Shown here in pieces: positions 17,401 to 25,522 of a stretch of DNA of 64,000 nucleotides. Source of the stretch: CAVVAE01 sp963746185 (lineage in GTDB: Bacteria > Actinomycetota > Actinomycetes > Propionibacteriales > Nocardioidaceae); assembly GCA_963746185.1 (NCBI GenBank), contig CAVVAE010000003.1, positions 1 to 64,000 of the forward strand. Reading direction: 5' to 3'. The notes beneath the pieces were generated by a model. It was not told the origin of the DNA, did not search any database, and worked only from the letters and a program-made list of their open reading frames with translations. Every line of letters starts with the position of its first letter. The stretch's first letter is position 1. A program made the position numbers and the translations under genes.

Positions 17401-18249
17401 GTGAATGCCCGGTCGGCCCTTTTTGACGTGTACGGCGACCACCTCCGGCCGCGAGGCGGAGCCGCTCCCGTGGCTGCGCTGGTCCGCATGCTCGCGCCCC
17501 TCGACATCGCCGCACCCGCTGTGCGGACCGCGATCTCCCGCATGGTGCAGCAGCAGTGGTTGGCAGCGGTCCGGCTCGATCAGGGGCCGGGCTACCGGCT
17601 CACCCCACGGGCCGAGCGCCGTCTCACCGACGCTGCCAACCGCATCTACCGCAGCGGCATCGCGCCGTGGGACCACCACTGGCACATCCTCGTCATCGAC
17701 CGCATGCCCAAGCGGGCATCGCGCGAGCGAGTACGCACCGGGCTCGGCTATCTCGGGTATGCCGTCTTGCGTGACGACACCTGGATCAGCCCCCGGGCGT
17801 CCGGCGAGGTCGACGCCCTGTTGGAGCACGACGGGGTCCGGGCGCAACGGTTCTGGTCAGAGCACGACGGCGACGACGCCGCGCTCGCCGCCCAGGCCTG
17901 GGACCTCGACGGCCTCGGCCGTGCCTACGCCAGATGGCTCGACGAGGCCCGCGACCTGGTCCCAACCGTCCCGAGCGGCGATCCTCCCGAGACTTCCCGT
18001 GCTGCCGGGCCTCTCGACGGGCTCAGCGACCAGGACGCGTTCGTCGTACGCAGCCGACTGGTTCACGAGTGGCGCAAATTCCTGTTCCGCGACCCTGGAC
18101 TGCCCCGAGAGCTGTTGCCGGATCAGTGGCCTGGCGACGATGCCGCCGCGTTCTTCGACACCGAGGCGGCTCGCCTGCTGCCAGCGGCCGGACGGTACGT
18201 TGATGCATGTCTGCGTCCGAACGGGACCACCCGAAACGGGTCTGCCTAG
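17401..18249 (+). CDS. PaaX family transcriptional regulator
   Basis: 282 residues. The N-terminal winged-helix domain starts NARSALFDVYGDHLRPRGG and contains APAVRTAISRMVQQQWLAAV. The C-terminal PaaX-type domain includes WDHHWHILVIDRMPKRASRE and VHEWRKFLFRDPGLPRELLP, the PaaX C-terminal hallmark. PaaX proteins repress phenylacetate degradation genes and are released by phenylacetyl-CoA. The GTG at 17401 was chosen because homologues begin at this point; a GTG at 17371 is possible. An enoyl-CoA hydratase follows 45 bases later, the only nearby candidate target. Confidence 0.85.
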   Translation: MNARSALFDVYGDHLRPRGGAAPVAALVRMLAPLDIAAPAVRTAISRMVQQQWLAAVRLDQGPGYRLTPRAERRLTDAANRIYRSGIAPWDHHWHILVIDRMPKRASRERVRTGLGYLGYAVLRDDTWISPRASGEVDALLEHDGVRAQRFWSEHDGDDAALAAQAWDLDGLGRAYARWLDEARDLVPTVPSGDPPETSRAAGPLDGLSDQDAFVVRSRLVHEWRKFLFRDPGLPRELLPDQWPGDDAAAFFDTEAARLLPAAGRYVDACLRPNGTTRNGSA

Positions 18250-18294
18250 TCGACGCCCCGGCCGACGGAGTCCGATGCCGAGAGGGAGTGACCG

Positions 18295-19086
18295 ATGGGT
18301 GAACCGGTGAGGTACGACGTCGCCGACCACGTCGCGACGATCACGCTCGACCGCCCCGAGTCGATGAACAGCCTCGACACCGCGACGAAGGACGCCCTCC
18401 TTGCCGCCATCGAGCGCGCCGGGTCCGATGACGAGGTCCGCTGCGTCGTCATCACCGGGACCGGCCGAGCATTCTGCGTCGGGCAGGATCTGCGCGAGCA
18501 CATCACCAACATGACGACCCAGTCGCTCGAAGAGGTGTGGGCCACAGTCGACAAGCACTACTCGCCGATCGCGATGGGGATCGCGGGCATGCCGAAGCCG
18601 GTGATCGCGGCGATCAACGGCGTCGCGGCTGGCGCCGGACTATCGATCGCGATGGCCTGCGACCTGCGGATCAGCGCCGACTCAGCCGGTTTCAACACCG
18701 CCTTCACCGGAGTTGCTCTCTCGTGTGACACCGGCGCCTCGTGGACGCTGCCGCGGCTCGTCGGTCCGACCAAAGCGATGGAGCTCATGCTCGTGCCGCG
18801 AACGCTCGACAGCCAGGAGGCCCTCGCACTCGGGCTGCTCAACCGCGTCGTACCGGCCGACGACCTGGCGAAGGAGGCCGCCACGCTGGCAGCCGAGTTG
18901 GCCGCCGGGCCGACGCTCGCCTACGCATCCGTGAAGCAGTCGGTCGCGTACGCCGCGATACATTCACTGGAGGACTCCCTGGCCTTCGAGAGTCAGATGA
19001 TGGCTCGCACCGGCGGGTCCGAAGACCACCAGAATGCTGTGAAGTCGTTCGTCGCCAAGGAAAAGCCGACATTTGAAGGTCGATGA
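18295..19086 (+). CDS. Enoyl-CoA hydratase/isomerase family protein
   Basis: 263 residues, crotonase fold. Seen: VATITLDRPESMNSLDTATK, the oxyanion-hole region GTGRAFCVGQDLREH, and INGVAAGAGLSIAMACDLRI with the second oxyanion Gly. Catalytic Glu positions of true hydratases are not obvious (SCDTGASWTLPRLVG), as in PaaG/PaaB-type isomerases. Located just after paaX, so a role in aromatic-acid or fatty-acid CoA breakdown is inferred. The rest of a paa operon is absent. Confidence 0.88.
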   Translation: MGEPVRYDVADHVATITLDRPESMNSLDTATKDALLAAIERAGSDDEVRCVVITGTGRAFCVGQDLREHITNMTTQSLEEVWATVDKHYSPIAMGIAGMPKPVIAAINGVAAGAGLSIAMACDLRISADSAGFNTAFTGVALSCDTGASWTLPRLVGPTKAMELMLVPRTLDSQEALALGLLNRVVPADDLAKEAATLAAELAAGPTLAYASVKQSVAYAAIHSLEDSLAFESQMMARTGGSEDHQNAVKSFVAKEKPTFEGR

Positions 19087-19087
19087 G

Positions 19088-19936
19088 ATGAAGCAACGCA
19101 CCCTTGGAACCTCCACGAAGTACGCCGCAACCACATCAGCTGTCGCTCTCGTCCTGAGTCTCGCAGCGGAGCCGACATCGGTCGGGGCACCTGCGCTGGA
19201 CGATGAGGGTACGACGTCGGGGTCAACCGCGACCGCCGCGTCGGTCACGGCGAAGGCGGGTCGCTCTCTGGCCAGCAGGGTTGGAGCACCCCGGCGGGTA
19301 CATCAACTCATCACGGTCAGTGCGAGCAGCTGGTCGTCGACGCATGCCACGCTCAAAGCCTGGCGCCGCGCGGCAAGCGGCCGCTGGACTCTTGCGCATC
19401 GGCCGATCTCGGTGATCGTCGGCTACAACGGCTGGGTCAAGGCTCGCGACCGTCGCCAGTCGACAGGGACGACTCCGGCAGGACGCTTCGAGCTGCCCTA
19501 CGCGTTCGGGCGGTTGTCCGACCCGGGTGCTCACCTGCGCTACCGCGACTTCGACCGGAGCGAGTGGTGGCCCTATGAGCCGCGAGACAAGGCGACGTAC
19601 AACGTCTGGCAGTGGCACAAGGCGCCCCGGACGCATTGGCGCAGCGACTACTCCGAACATCTCTGGGACTACGCCGGCCAGTACGCCTATGGCCTGGTCG
19701 TCGGGTTCAACCTGCCGAAGGGCGTCCACTACTCGTCGCAGCGGCGTCAGTGGGTGGCGCGTAATACGGCCGACACTTCGCGGGGTGGGGGGATCTTCCT
19801 TCACGTGCGGGGTGATGGGCTAACGGCCGGCTGTGTCGCGATGGATCGCCGCCAGGTGCGCTGGTTGATCCGCTGGCTGCGTCCCAAGGCCAATCCGCAG
19901 GTTGTCATGGGACCCTACCGCTACATCTCGCGCTGA
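19088..19936 (+). CDS. L,D-transpeptidase-like (YkuD) secreted protein
   Basis: 282 residues with an N-terminal signal segment (AATTSAVALVLSLAAEPTSV). The C-terminal catalytic region reads IFLHVRGDGLTAGCVAMDRR: the His and Cys of the HxxG...S/TxGC pattern of YkuD-type L,D-transpeptidases. Upstream, GTTPAGRFELPYAFG is also typical. It should cross-link or modify peptidoglycan outside the cell. The ATG at 19088 follows the previous stop by one base, so it may be co-transcribed with the enoyl-CoA hydratase, but a functional link is unlikely. Confidence 0.8.
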   Translation: MKQRTLGTSTKYAATTSAVALVLSLAAEPTSVGAPALDDEGTTSGSTATAASVTAKAGRSLASRVGAPRRVHQLITVSASSWSSTHATLKAWRRAASGRWTLAHRPISVIVGYNGWVKARDRRQSTGTTPAGRFELPYAFGRLSDPGAHLRYRDFDRSEWWPYEPRDKATYNVWQWHKAPRTHWRSDYSEHLWDYAGQYAYGLVVGFNLPKGVHYSSQRRQWVARNTADTSRGGGIFLHVRGDGLTAGCVAMDRRQVRWLIRWLRPKANPQVVMGPYRYISR

Positions 19937-20087
19937 TCCACGACGTCGTCGAAGGGCCTCGGTCGGTCGCTCTCGACGGGCTCTTGCGCCTGCGCTTCGC
20001 GCTTTGACGGCGCTCCGAGTCCCGCCCTCCGGCGCCCATCCGGCTCGTCCTCTCCCTGGTCGGCTAGCGCTGTTGATGGGGGTTGGG

Positions 20088-20903
20088 CTAGAAGTGGCCG
20101 CCGATGGCGCGGACGAGGCCACGAGCGGCTCGGCCCTGCAGGTAGTGCTGGCTCGGATGCGGGCCGAACTCGACGGTGACGCAAGCCCCGTCGTGCCGCC
20201 GGTTGAACCACTGCGTCAGGGTCCCGTGGCAGGCACCCGAGCAGTCGAACTCCCTGGTCGGCAGACGCAGATACCGCGCCAGCCGCTGAGCGAACGGCCG
20301 GTCCTTCGCGCCGTACACATCGATGCCGCGCAGCGGGGAGTGCATCGTCACGACGTAATCGGGATCGACCCGGTCGAGGAAGTGCTTGAGTCTGCGGGTC
20401 TCGGGCTCAGAGTTCGGCCGCGGCCCAGACTCGACCGTGCCGTTGAGCCGCTTCCATTTCACCGGGAAGTTGCGGTTGAGGTCGACGCCATGCGCATTCT
20501 TGCGCTGATGACGCAGTACGCCGTCCACGTTGTCGCGCGGGATCGCCCACAGGTGCACGCCCTTGATCGGCCGACCGTGGATCAGCGTGCTGAGCACGAT
20601 CGAGCCTTCGGTCTCATCGCCATGCATCGCCCCGATCGCGACGACAGTCTTGCTGGCGCCGCGACTGCCCAGTTCGAACGCGCGGATCGGATGACGCTTG
20701 ACCGAGTACCCGATGATGCGGCGGGAGATGACCGCGTCGGATCGAGCCTGCGCCATGGAGCCGGCCGCCGTCTGTATCGGGTCGGCCGTCTGCGCAGGGC
20801 GAGGCGATACGGCGTACAACGGTCCTGTCGCCGCTAGCCCACCGATGATCAGGGCGGTGAGCCCGACTCGGCCGAGCCGACGCAGAGCAGGTGGTGCGGT
20901 CAT
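20088..20903 (-). CDS. M14-family zinc carboxypeptidase/amidase, secreted
   Basis: 271 residues. Signal peptide at the start (RRLGRVGLTALIIGGLAATG). Zinc ligands: IGAMHGDETEGSIVL (HxxE) and a later His in VVTMHSPLRGIDVYG; DLNRNFPVKW holds the substrate-binding Asn-Arg. Catalytic Glu probably in ACVTVEFGPHP. Resembles MpaA-type enzymes that trim murein peptides. The ATG at 20903 overlaps the tag stop (ATGA), so the two are co-translated. It converges on the L,D-transpeptidase gene. Confidence 0.85.
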   Translation of the reverse strand: MTAPPALRRLGRVGLTALIIGGLAATGPLYAVSPRPAQTADPIQTAAGSMAQARSDAVISRRIIGYSVKRHPIRAFELGSRGASKTVVAIGAMHGDETEGSIVLSTLIHGRPIKGVHLWAIPRDNVDGVLRHQRKNAHGVDLNRNFPVKWKRLNGTVESGPRPNSEPETRRLKHFLDRVDPDYVVTMHSPLRGIDVYGAKDRPFAQRLARYLRLPTREFDCSGACHGTLTQWFNRRHDGACVTVEFGPHPSQHYLQGRAARGLVRAIGGHF

Positions 20904-21481
20904 GTGCGGATCCTTTCCCGTGCCCAACAGTCAGCCAGGTGGTCGTTGACGAGTCCGGCGGCCTGCATCAGGGCGTATGCGGTGGTCGGCCCCACGAAGG
21001 TGAAGCCGCGACGTTTGAGTTCCTTGGCGAGTGCTTTCGACTCCGGCGTCTGGCTCGGTACGTCGGCGAGTGTCTTCGGCGCCGGCGCGGGCGGCGGGGC
21101 GAATGCCCAGATGAGCTCGGTGAGTGACTCGTCGAGGGCGGCGGCAGCGCGCGCATTGGTGAGAGCGGCGTCGATCTTGCCGCGGTGACGAACGATTCCC
21201 GCGTCCGCGAGCAACCTCTCCCGGTCGGTTTCGTCGAAGCCCGCCACTGTCGAGACATCGAAGTCCGCGAACGCAGCTCGGAAGTTGTCTCGCTTACGCA
21301 AGATCGTCAGCCACGACAGGCCCGACTGGAATCCCTCGAGGGTGAGCCGCTCGTAGAGCCCGTTGTCGTCACGAATCGGCTGGCCCCACTCCGCGTCGTG
21401 GTACGTGAGGTAGTCAGGCGTGGACAAGCCCCACGGGCATCGCAGTTCGCCGTCGGGGCCGAGCTGCGCATCGGACGTCAT
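20900..21481 (-). CDS. tag: DNA-3-methyladenine glycosylase I
   Basis: 193 residues. Removes 3-methyladenine from alkylated DNA. Seen: RCPWGLSTPDYLTYHDAEWG (Cys and His of the zinc snap), FEGFQSGLSWLTIL-like GLSW helix, NFRAAFADFDVSTVAGF, and FTFVGPTTAYALMQAAGLVN with the C-terminal zinc-ligand region HLADCW. Overlaps its neighbours by four bases on both sides. M. tuberculosis has the same neighbours (Rv1209-Rv1211). Confidence 0.93.
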   Translation of the reverse strand: MTSDAQLGPDGELRCPWGLSTPDYLTYHDAEWGQPIRDDNGLYERLTLEGFQSGLSWLTILRKRDNFRAAFADFDVSTVAGFDETDRERLLADAGIVRHRGKIDAALTNARAAAALDESLTELIWAFAPPPAPAPKTLADVPSQTPESKALAKELKRRGFTFVGPTTAYALMQAAGLVNDHLADCWARERIRT

Positions 21482-21924
21482 CGGACGTCGTCGCTGGTGG
21501 AGGCTGGCTGCTCCTCCACAGGTGGCGGTGTCTGGTCTCGGTCCACGACCACCGGGCGTTCGTCGTCGACCGCGTCAGCCGGGGAATCGACCGGCCGGTC
21601 AGCGACAGCGTCTGCGTCTGCGGCCGCGACCTCACCGTCTGTGGGCTGGTCGCCCTGATGGCTGGACTCCTCGTGCCGCTCCCGGGCCATCAGGTCGGCT
21701 CGCATCCGGTCGATCAGCGCATCGACCTCGTCCATCCGGTAGCCGCGCAGTCCTGTGTTGAGGCGGACGGCGTCCAGGTCATCGGAGGTCAGCGGCCGCC
21801 CGGTGGGGATCCCACGGTCAGCACGGTCTTCATAGACCTCGCCCATCGCGTCGTCACGCCCGGCGGCGAGGATGGCCACCACTCCGAGCACCACGACGAG
21901 AACGACGACCCACAACCAGATCAC
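21478..21924 (-). CDS. DivIVA-domain membrane protein
   Basis: 148 residues. One N-terminal membrane helix (IWLWVVVLVVVLGVVAILAA), then a short DivIVA-like motif (LTSDDLDAVRLNTGLRGYRM followed by DEVDALIDRM), and an acidic low-complexity tail. Similar to Rv1209, which also sits beside tag. DivIVA-like proteins act in cell-pole or septum organisation; this truncated form is of unknown function. Translationally coupled to tag through an ATGA overlap. Confidence 0.8.
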   Translation of the reverse strand: MIWLWVVVLVVVLGVVAILAAGRDDAMGEVYEDRADRGIPTGRPLTSDDLDAVRLNTGLRGYRMDEVDALIDRMRADLMARERHEESSHQGDQPTDGEVAAADADAVADRPVDSPADAVDDERPVVVDRDQTPPPVEEQPASTSDDVR

Positions 21925-21980
21925 GAGACAGATCGTGCCACGCTTGGACCGAAACGGTGGTAATCGGGTGAGGAGCGGAC

Positions 21981-22844
21981 GTGTCGATGGTGCTGGGACG
22001 ACGTGACTTCGGCGATGCCGAGGTCGCCGTCATGGCGATCGTCAACCGCACGCCCGACTCGTTCTACGACAAGGGCGCGACCTACGCCGAAGGTGCCGCG
22101 CTCGACCGGGTGGCCGAGGTCGTCGCCGAGGGCGCTGACGTCGTCGACATCGGTGGCGTGAAGGCCGGCTACGGCGACGACGTCGATGTGGCGGAGGAGC
22201 TACGCCGGACGGCGTCCTTCGTCGACGCGGTCAAAGCGTCGTACCCCGACCTGGTGATCAGCGTCGACACCTGGCGCGCCGAGGTCGCGCGGGAGTTGGC
22301 CCAGCGCGGCGCCGACATCCTCAACGACACCTGGGCGGGAGCCGATCCAGAGGTGGCGGAGGTGGCGGCCGAGTTCGGCGTCGGGCTCGTGTGCAGCCAC
22401 ACCGGCGGGCTCGGGCCACGCACCGACCCACACCGCGTCGAGTACGACGACGTGGTGGCCGACGTGATCACCACCGTGACGGGACTGGCGGAGCGGGCAG
22501 TGAGCCTGGGCGTCGACCGGCGGCACATCCTCGTCGACCCGACTCACGACTTCGGGAAGAACACCCGGCATTCGCTCGAGCTGACCCGACGTCTCGACGA
22601 ACTGGTGGCCACCGGCTGGCCCGTGCTCGTCGCGCTGTCGAACAAGGACTTCGTTGGGGAGACACTCGATGTGTCGACCGAGTTGCGGCTCACCGGGACG
22701 CTGGCCGCCACCGCCATCTCGGCGTGGCACGGGGCACGGGTGTTCCGCGCGCACCAGGTGGCTGAGACGCGGCAGGTACTCGACATGGTGGCCTCGATCG
22801 CCGGGCGACGCCCTCCAGCGCGAGCTACCCGCGGCCTCGCCTAG
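21981..22844 (+). CDS. folP2: Dihydropteroate synthase-like protein, FolP2 type
   Basis: 287 residues, DHPS-like TIM barrel: VMAIVNRTPDSFYDKGATY, SVDTWRAEVARELAQRGADI, LNDTWAG and FGKNTRHSLE. The usual loop reading DIGGESTRPG is replaced by VDIGGVKAGYG, as in FolP2 of M. tuberculosis (Rv1207), which is reported not to have DHPS activity. So it is probably a paralogue with another, unknown role. Starts at GTG 21981 (or ATG 21987), divergent from the divIVA-like gene. Confidence 0.85.
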   Translation: MSMVLGRRDFGDAEVAVMAIVNRTPDSFYDKGATYAEGAALDRVAEVVAEGADVVDIGGVKAGYGDDVDVAEELRRTASFVDAVKASYPDLVISVDTWRAEVARELAQRGADILNDTWAGADPEVAEVAAEFGVGLVCSHTGGLGPRTDPHRVEYDDVVADVITTVTGLAERAVSLGVDRRHILVDPTHDFGKNTRHSLELTRRLDELVATGWPVLVALSNKDFVGETLDVSTELRLTGTLAATAISAWHGARVFRAHQVAETRQVLDMVASIAGRRPPARATRGLA

Positions 22845-22852
22845 CCGTTGAC

Positions 22853-22924
22853 CCGTCACTTGTGGTTGCGCGAGCCGTCACTTGTGGTTGCGCGAGCCGT
22901 CACCTGTGGTTGCGCGAGCCGTCA
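22853..22924 (+). repeat. Tandem 22-bp repeat array, left of ybaK
   Basis: Three 22-bp units (22853-22874, 22875-22896, 22897-22918) built on CCGTCACTTGTGGTTGCGCG plus AG, with one base varying, then a partial fourth unit that contains the ybaK stop codon. There are no spacers. The same unit appears in inverted orientation on the other side of ybaK. Confidence 0.9.
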
Positions 22925-23428
22925 TCGGGCGATCGACGCTGTCGTCCCGTTCGTGACGCGAAGCAACTCACCGGGTGAAAGCTCGACGTCGACGCCGCGT
23001 TTGCCAGCTGACACCAGGATCGTGTCGTACGACGTCGCGGACTCGTCGAGCACCACCGGCAACGGCGTACGTCCACCCAGTGGCGAGATGCCACCGACCA
23101 CGGATCCGCTGACGCGTTCGGCAACTTCGGGAGGTGCCATCGCGACCTGCTTCTCGCCCAAGACCTGCGCCGCCGCCTTCAGGTCGAGCTGACCGGACAC
23201 GGGTACGACGCAGAGCACATACCGCCGCCCCGCCTCGACCATCAGAGTCTTGAAGACACGCTCGGGTTCGACCCCGAGCGCTAGCGCTGCCTCGGCTCCA
23301 TACCCGACGGCACTGCTGACGGCATCGCCGTGTTCATAGGTGCGCACGGTGTGCTCCACGTCGGCCTCGACGAGGCGAGTGAGCCCGCGGCGTAGCCGCT
23401 GACCGCTTCTTCTTCGCCACCTAGCCAT
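22922..23428 (-). CDS. ybaK: YbaK-type aminoacyl-tRNA deacylase
   Basis: 168 residues. YbaK/EbsC domain: LVEADVEHTVRTYEHGD near the start, ALGVEPERVFKTLMVEA, AAAQVLGEKQVAMAPPE (the catalytic Lys region), and VVGGISPLGGRTPLPVVLDE (the GISP loop). Known members hydrolyse Cys-tRNA(Pro). The ATG at 23428 is used; a longer frame to 23515 only translates the upstream repeat array. It stands alone between two inverted repeat arrays. Confidence 0.88.
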   Translation of the reverse strand: MARWRRRSGQRLRRGLTRLVEADVEHTVRTYEHGDAVSSAVGYGAEAALALGVEPERVFKTLMVEAGRRYVLCVVPVSGQLDLKAAAQVLGEKQVAMAPPEVAERVSGSVVGGISPLGGRTPLPVVLDESATSYDTILVSAGKRGVDVELSPGELLRVTNGTTASIAR

Positions 23429-23455
23429 CCTGGCACTGCGCGCGTCATCACTGCC

Positions 23456-23522
23456 GGGTCGCGCAACCACAAATGACGGGTCGCGCAACCACAAACTGAC
23501 GGGTCGCGCAACCACAACTGAC
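23456..23522 (-). repeat. Tandem 22-bp repeat array, right of ybaK (inverted copy)
   Basis: Units at 23456-23477, 23478-23500 (one extra base) and 23501-23522, each GGGTCGCGCAACCACAA plus ATGAC/ACTGAC. The reverse complement (GTCATTTGTGGTTGCGCGAC) matches the left array. It starts 28 bases upstream of the ybaK ATG. Confidence 0.9.
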
Positions 23523-23531
23523 GGGTGAAGT

Positions 23532-24335
23532 TTATTCGGAGCGGTGGGGTTCGACGTGAGGTTGGCCGCCCGGGCCTATCGTCGCTTCGCGTTCGTGCCG
23601 CGCTGCCACCATGATCGCGACCGCTTCGTCGATGTCGTCAGTCAGCCGCAGCAGGTCGAGGTCCTTCTCGCTCACCTTGCCGCCCTCGAGGACGACGGCA
23701 CGGATCCATTCAACGAGCCCGCCCCAGTACTTCGTACCGAGCAACACGATCGGGAACGACGTCACCTTCTGGGTCTGCACAAGCGTGACGGCCTCGAAGA
23801 TTTCGTCGAACGTGCCGAACCCACCGGGCAGGGCGATGAAGCCTTGCGCGTACTTCACGAACATCGTCTTGCGAGCGAAGAAGTAGCGGAAGTTGATGCC
23901 GATGTTGACCCACTCGTTGATGCCAGACTCGAAGGGCAGCTCGATCCCGAGCCCGACCGACAGCCCACCTGACTGCGAGGCGCCGCGGTTCGCGGCCTCC
24001 ATCGCTCCGGGTCCACCTCCGGTGATGACCGCGAATCCCGAGCCCACCAAGGCGGCACCGAGTGCGATCGCCTGTTCGTAGTCAGCATCGCCGGGCTTGC
24101 TCCGTGCGGAACCGAAGACCGAGATGGCCGGACCGAGCTCGGCCAGCGCGCCGAATCCCTCGACGAACTCCGCCTGGATCCGCAGCACCCGCCAGGGATC
24201 GGTGTGCACCCAGTCGGTCGGTCCGCGCGAGTCGAGCAAGCGTTGGTCGGTCGTCGAGCTCTGCACCTGCTCACGACGCATGACAACAGGGCCACGCCGC
24301 TGCTCCCGTTGCCTCGATGGCTGCTGATCAGTCAT
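23532..24335 (-). CDS. LOG family protein (TIGR00730)
   Basis: 267 residues. Rossmann fold of the lysine-decarboxylase-like/LOG family: ISVFGSARSKPGDADYEQA, VITGGGPGAMEAANRGA and IALPGGFGTFDEIFEAVTLV (the PGGxGTxxE active-site loop). LOG enzymes release nucleobases from cytokinin nucleotides. Rv1205 of M. tuberculosis, between dapE and folP2, is the positional match. An N-terminal extension of about 65 residues precedes the catalytic core. Confidence 0.88.
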   Translation of the reverse strand: MTDQQPSRQREQRRGPVVMRREQVQSSTTDQRLLDSRGPTDWVHTDPWRVLRIQAEFVEGFGALAELGPAISVFGSARSKPGDADYEQAIALGAALVGSGFAVITGGGPGAMEAANRGASQSGGLSVGLGIELPFESGINEWVNIGINFRYFFARKTMFVKYAQGFIALPGGFGTFDEIFEAVTLVQTQKVTSFPIVLLGTKYWGGLVEWIRAVVLEGGKVSEKDLDLLRLTDDIDEAVAIMVAARHEREATIGPGGQPHVEPHRSE

Positions 24336-24420
24336 GCGTCCAACCTATCGGGAGGAACGACCCGGAACTCCCGTGTGCACATATCTGCACCGACTGTCAC
24401 CGTGGCGCTGGTCCGTTCGT

Positions 24421-25488
24421 TCAACCTGACGAGGAGAGCCAAGCCGTCATTTGCTCGAGACAGGTGTGCAAGTGGGCCAGCGGCACGTGCTCTCCCTGGG
24501 TGTGCGCCAGCTCAGGATTTCCTGGTCCGAAGTTGACCGCCGGGATACCCATCGCGCTGAACCGCGCCACATCTGTCCAGCCGAACTTCGGGTTCGCCGC
24601 ACCACCCACGACCGCGAGGAAGGCTGCGGCGGCGGGCAGCGTCAGACCCGGCAGTGCTCCGGGCGCGGAGTCGCGCACCACCACGTCGAACCCCTCGAAC
24701 ACTTCCCGCAGATGCGCTTCGGCCTCGTCGACTCCACGGTCGGGTGCGAACCGGTGGTTGATCGTCACCGTGCACGAGTCTGGCAAGACGTTGCCCGCGA
24801 CCCCTCCACTGATGCCGACGGCGTTGAGTCCCTCGTGGTACTTGAGGCCGTCGATCACCGGACGCCGAGGCTCGTACGACGTGAGACGAGCCAGCACCTC
24901 CCCGGCGGCGTGGATCGCGTTGACCCCGTTCCACCAGCGGGCGGAGTGTGCGCGAACGCCGCGCGTCGTGACATCGATCCGCATCGTGCCTTGGCAGCCC
25001 GCCTCGATGACAGCGTTGGACGGTTCCATCACCACAGCGAAGTCACCAGCCAGCATCTCCTCGCGCACAGCAGCGATCAACGTGAGTCCGTTGCGCTCCG
25101 CCTCGACCTCCTCCGCTTCGTAGAACACGTAGGTCAGGTCTCGGTTGGGCTGGTCCAGCGTCGCGGCCAACTTCAGCGCCACCGCGACACCGCCCTTCAT
25201 GTCGCACGACCCAAGTCCGTGCAGCGCGTCACCCTCGACCCGAGCCGGCAGGTTGTCGTTGACTGGGACGGTGTCGACATGACCAGCCACCACGACACGC
25301 TCAGGACGTCCGAGCGTCGTACGCGCGACCAACGAGTTCTGATGGCGCCACAGCTCCAACCACGGCACGTCGGCCAGCACGCTTTCGATCTCGTCACTGA
25401 TGGTCTTCTCGTTGCCGCTGACGGACTCGATGTCGACCAGTGCGGCAGTCAGATCGACGATGTCGGCATGCGGATCCAGAGACGTCAT
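24421..25488 (-). CDS. dapE: Succinyl-diaminopimelate desuccinylase
   Basis: 355 residues (358 if ATG 25497 is used). Zinc peptidase M20 fold. Metal ligands: VVAGHVDTVPVNDNLPAR (His, Asp), GLGSCDMKGGVAVAL (Asp), FYEAEEVEAERNG (the Glu pair) and a late His in HTQGEHVPLAHL. Makes LL-diaminopimelate for lysine and cell wall. A much longer frame reaches 25620 but lies within a neighbouring gene. With dapD and dapC nearby, three consecutive steps of the succinylase pathway are present. Confidence 0.92.
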   Translation of the reverse strand: MTSLDPHADIVDLTAALVDIESVSGNEKTISDEIESVLADVPWLELWRHQNSLVARTTLGRPERVVVAGHVDTVPVNDNLPARVEGDALHGLGSCDMKGGVAVALKLAATLDQPNRDLTYVFYEAEEVEAERNGLTLIAAVREEMLAGDFAVVMEPSNAVIEAGCQGTMRIDVTTRGVRAHSARWWNGVNAIHAAGEVLARLTSYEPRRPVIDGLKYHEGLNAVGISGGVAGNVLPDSCTVTINHRFAPDRGVDEAEAHLREVFEGFDVVVRDSAPGALPGLTLPAAAAFLAVVGGAANPKFGWTDVARFSAMGIPAVNFGPGNPELAHTQGEHVPLAHLHTCLEQMTAWLSSSG

Positions 25489-25522
25489 GGCCGCCATTGT
25501 GTCGAAGCCAGCCGCGGCCCCG

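Noticed and set aside
23429..23515. Extended YbaK N-terminus
   Set aside because: The extension only translates the upstream 22-bp repeats; homologous sequence begins after ATG 23428.
22853..23522. CRISPR array around ybaK
   Set aside because: Units follow each other with no spacers, there are only three per side, and the two sides are inverted; no cas genes are present.
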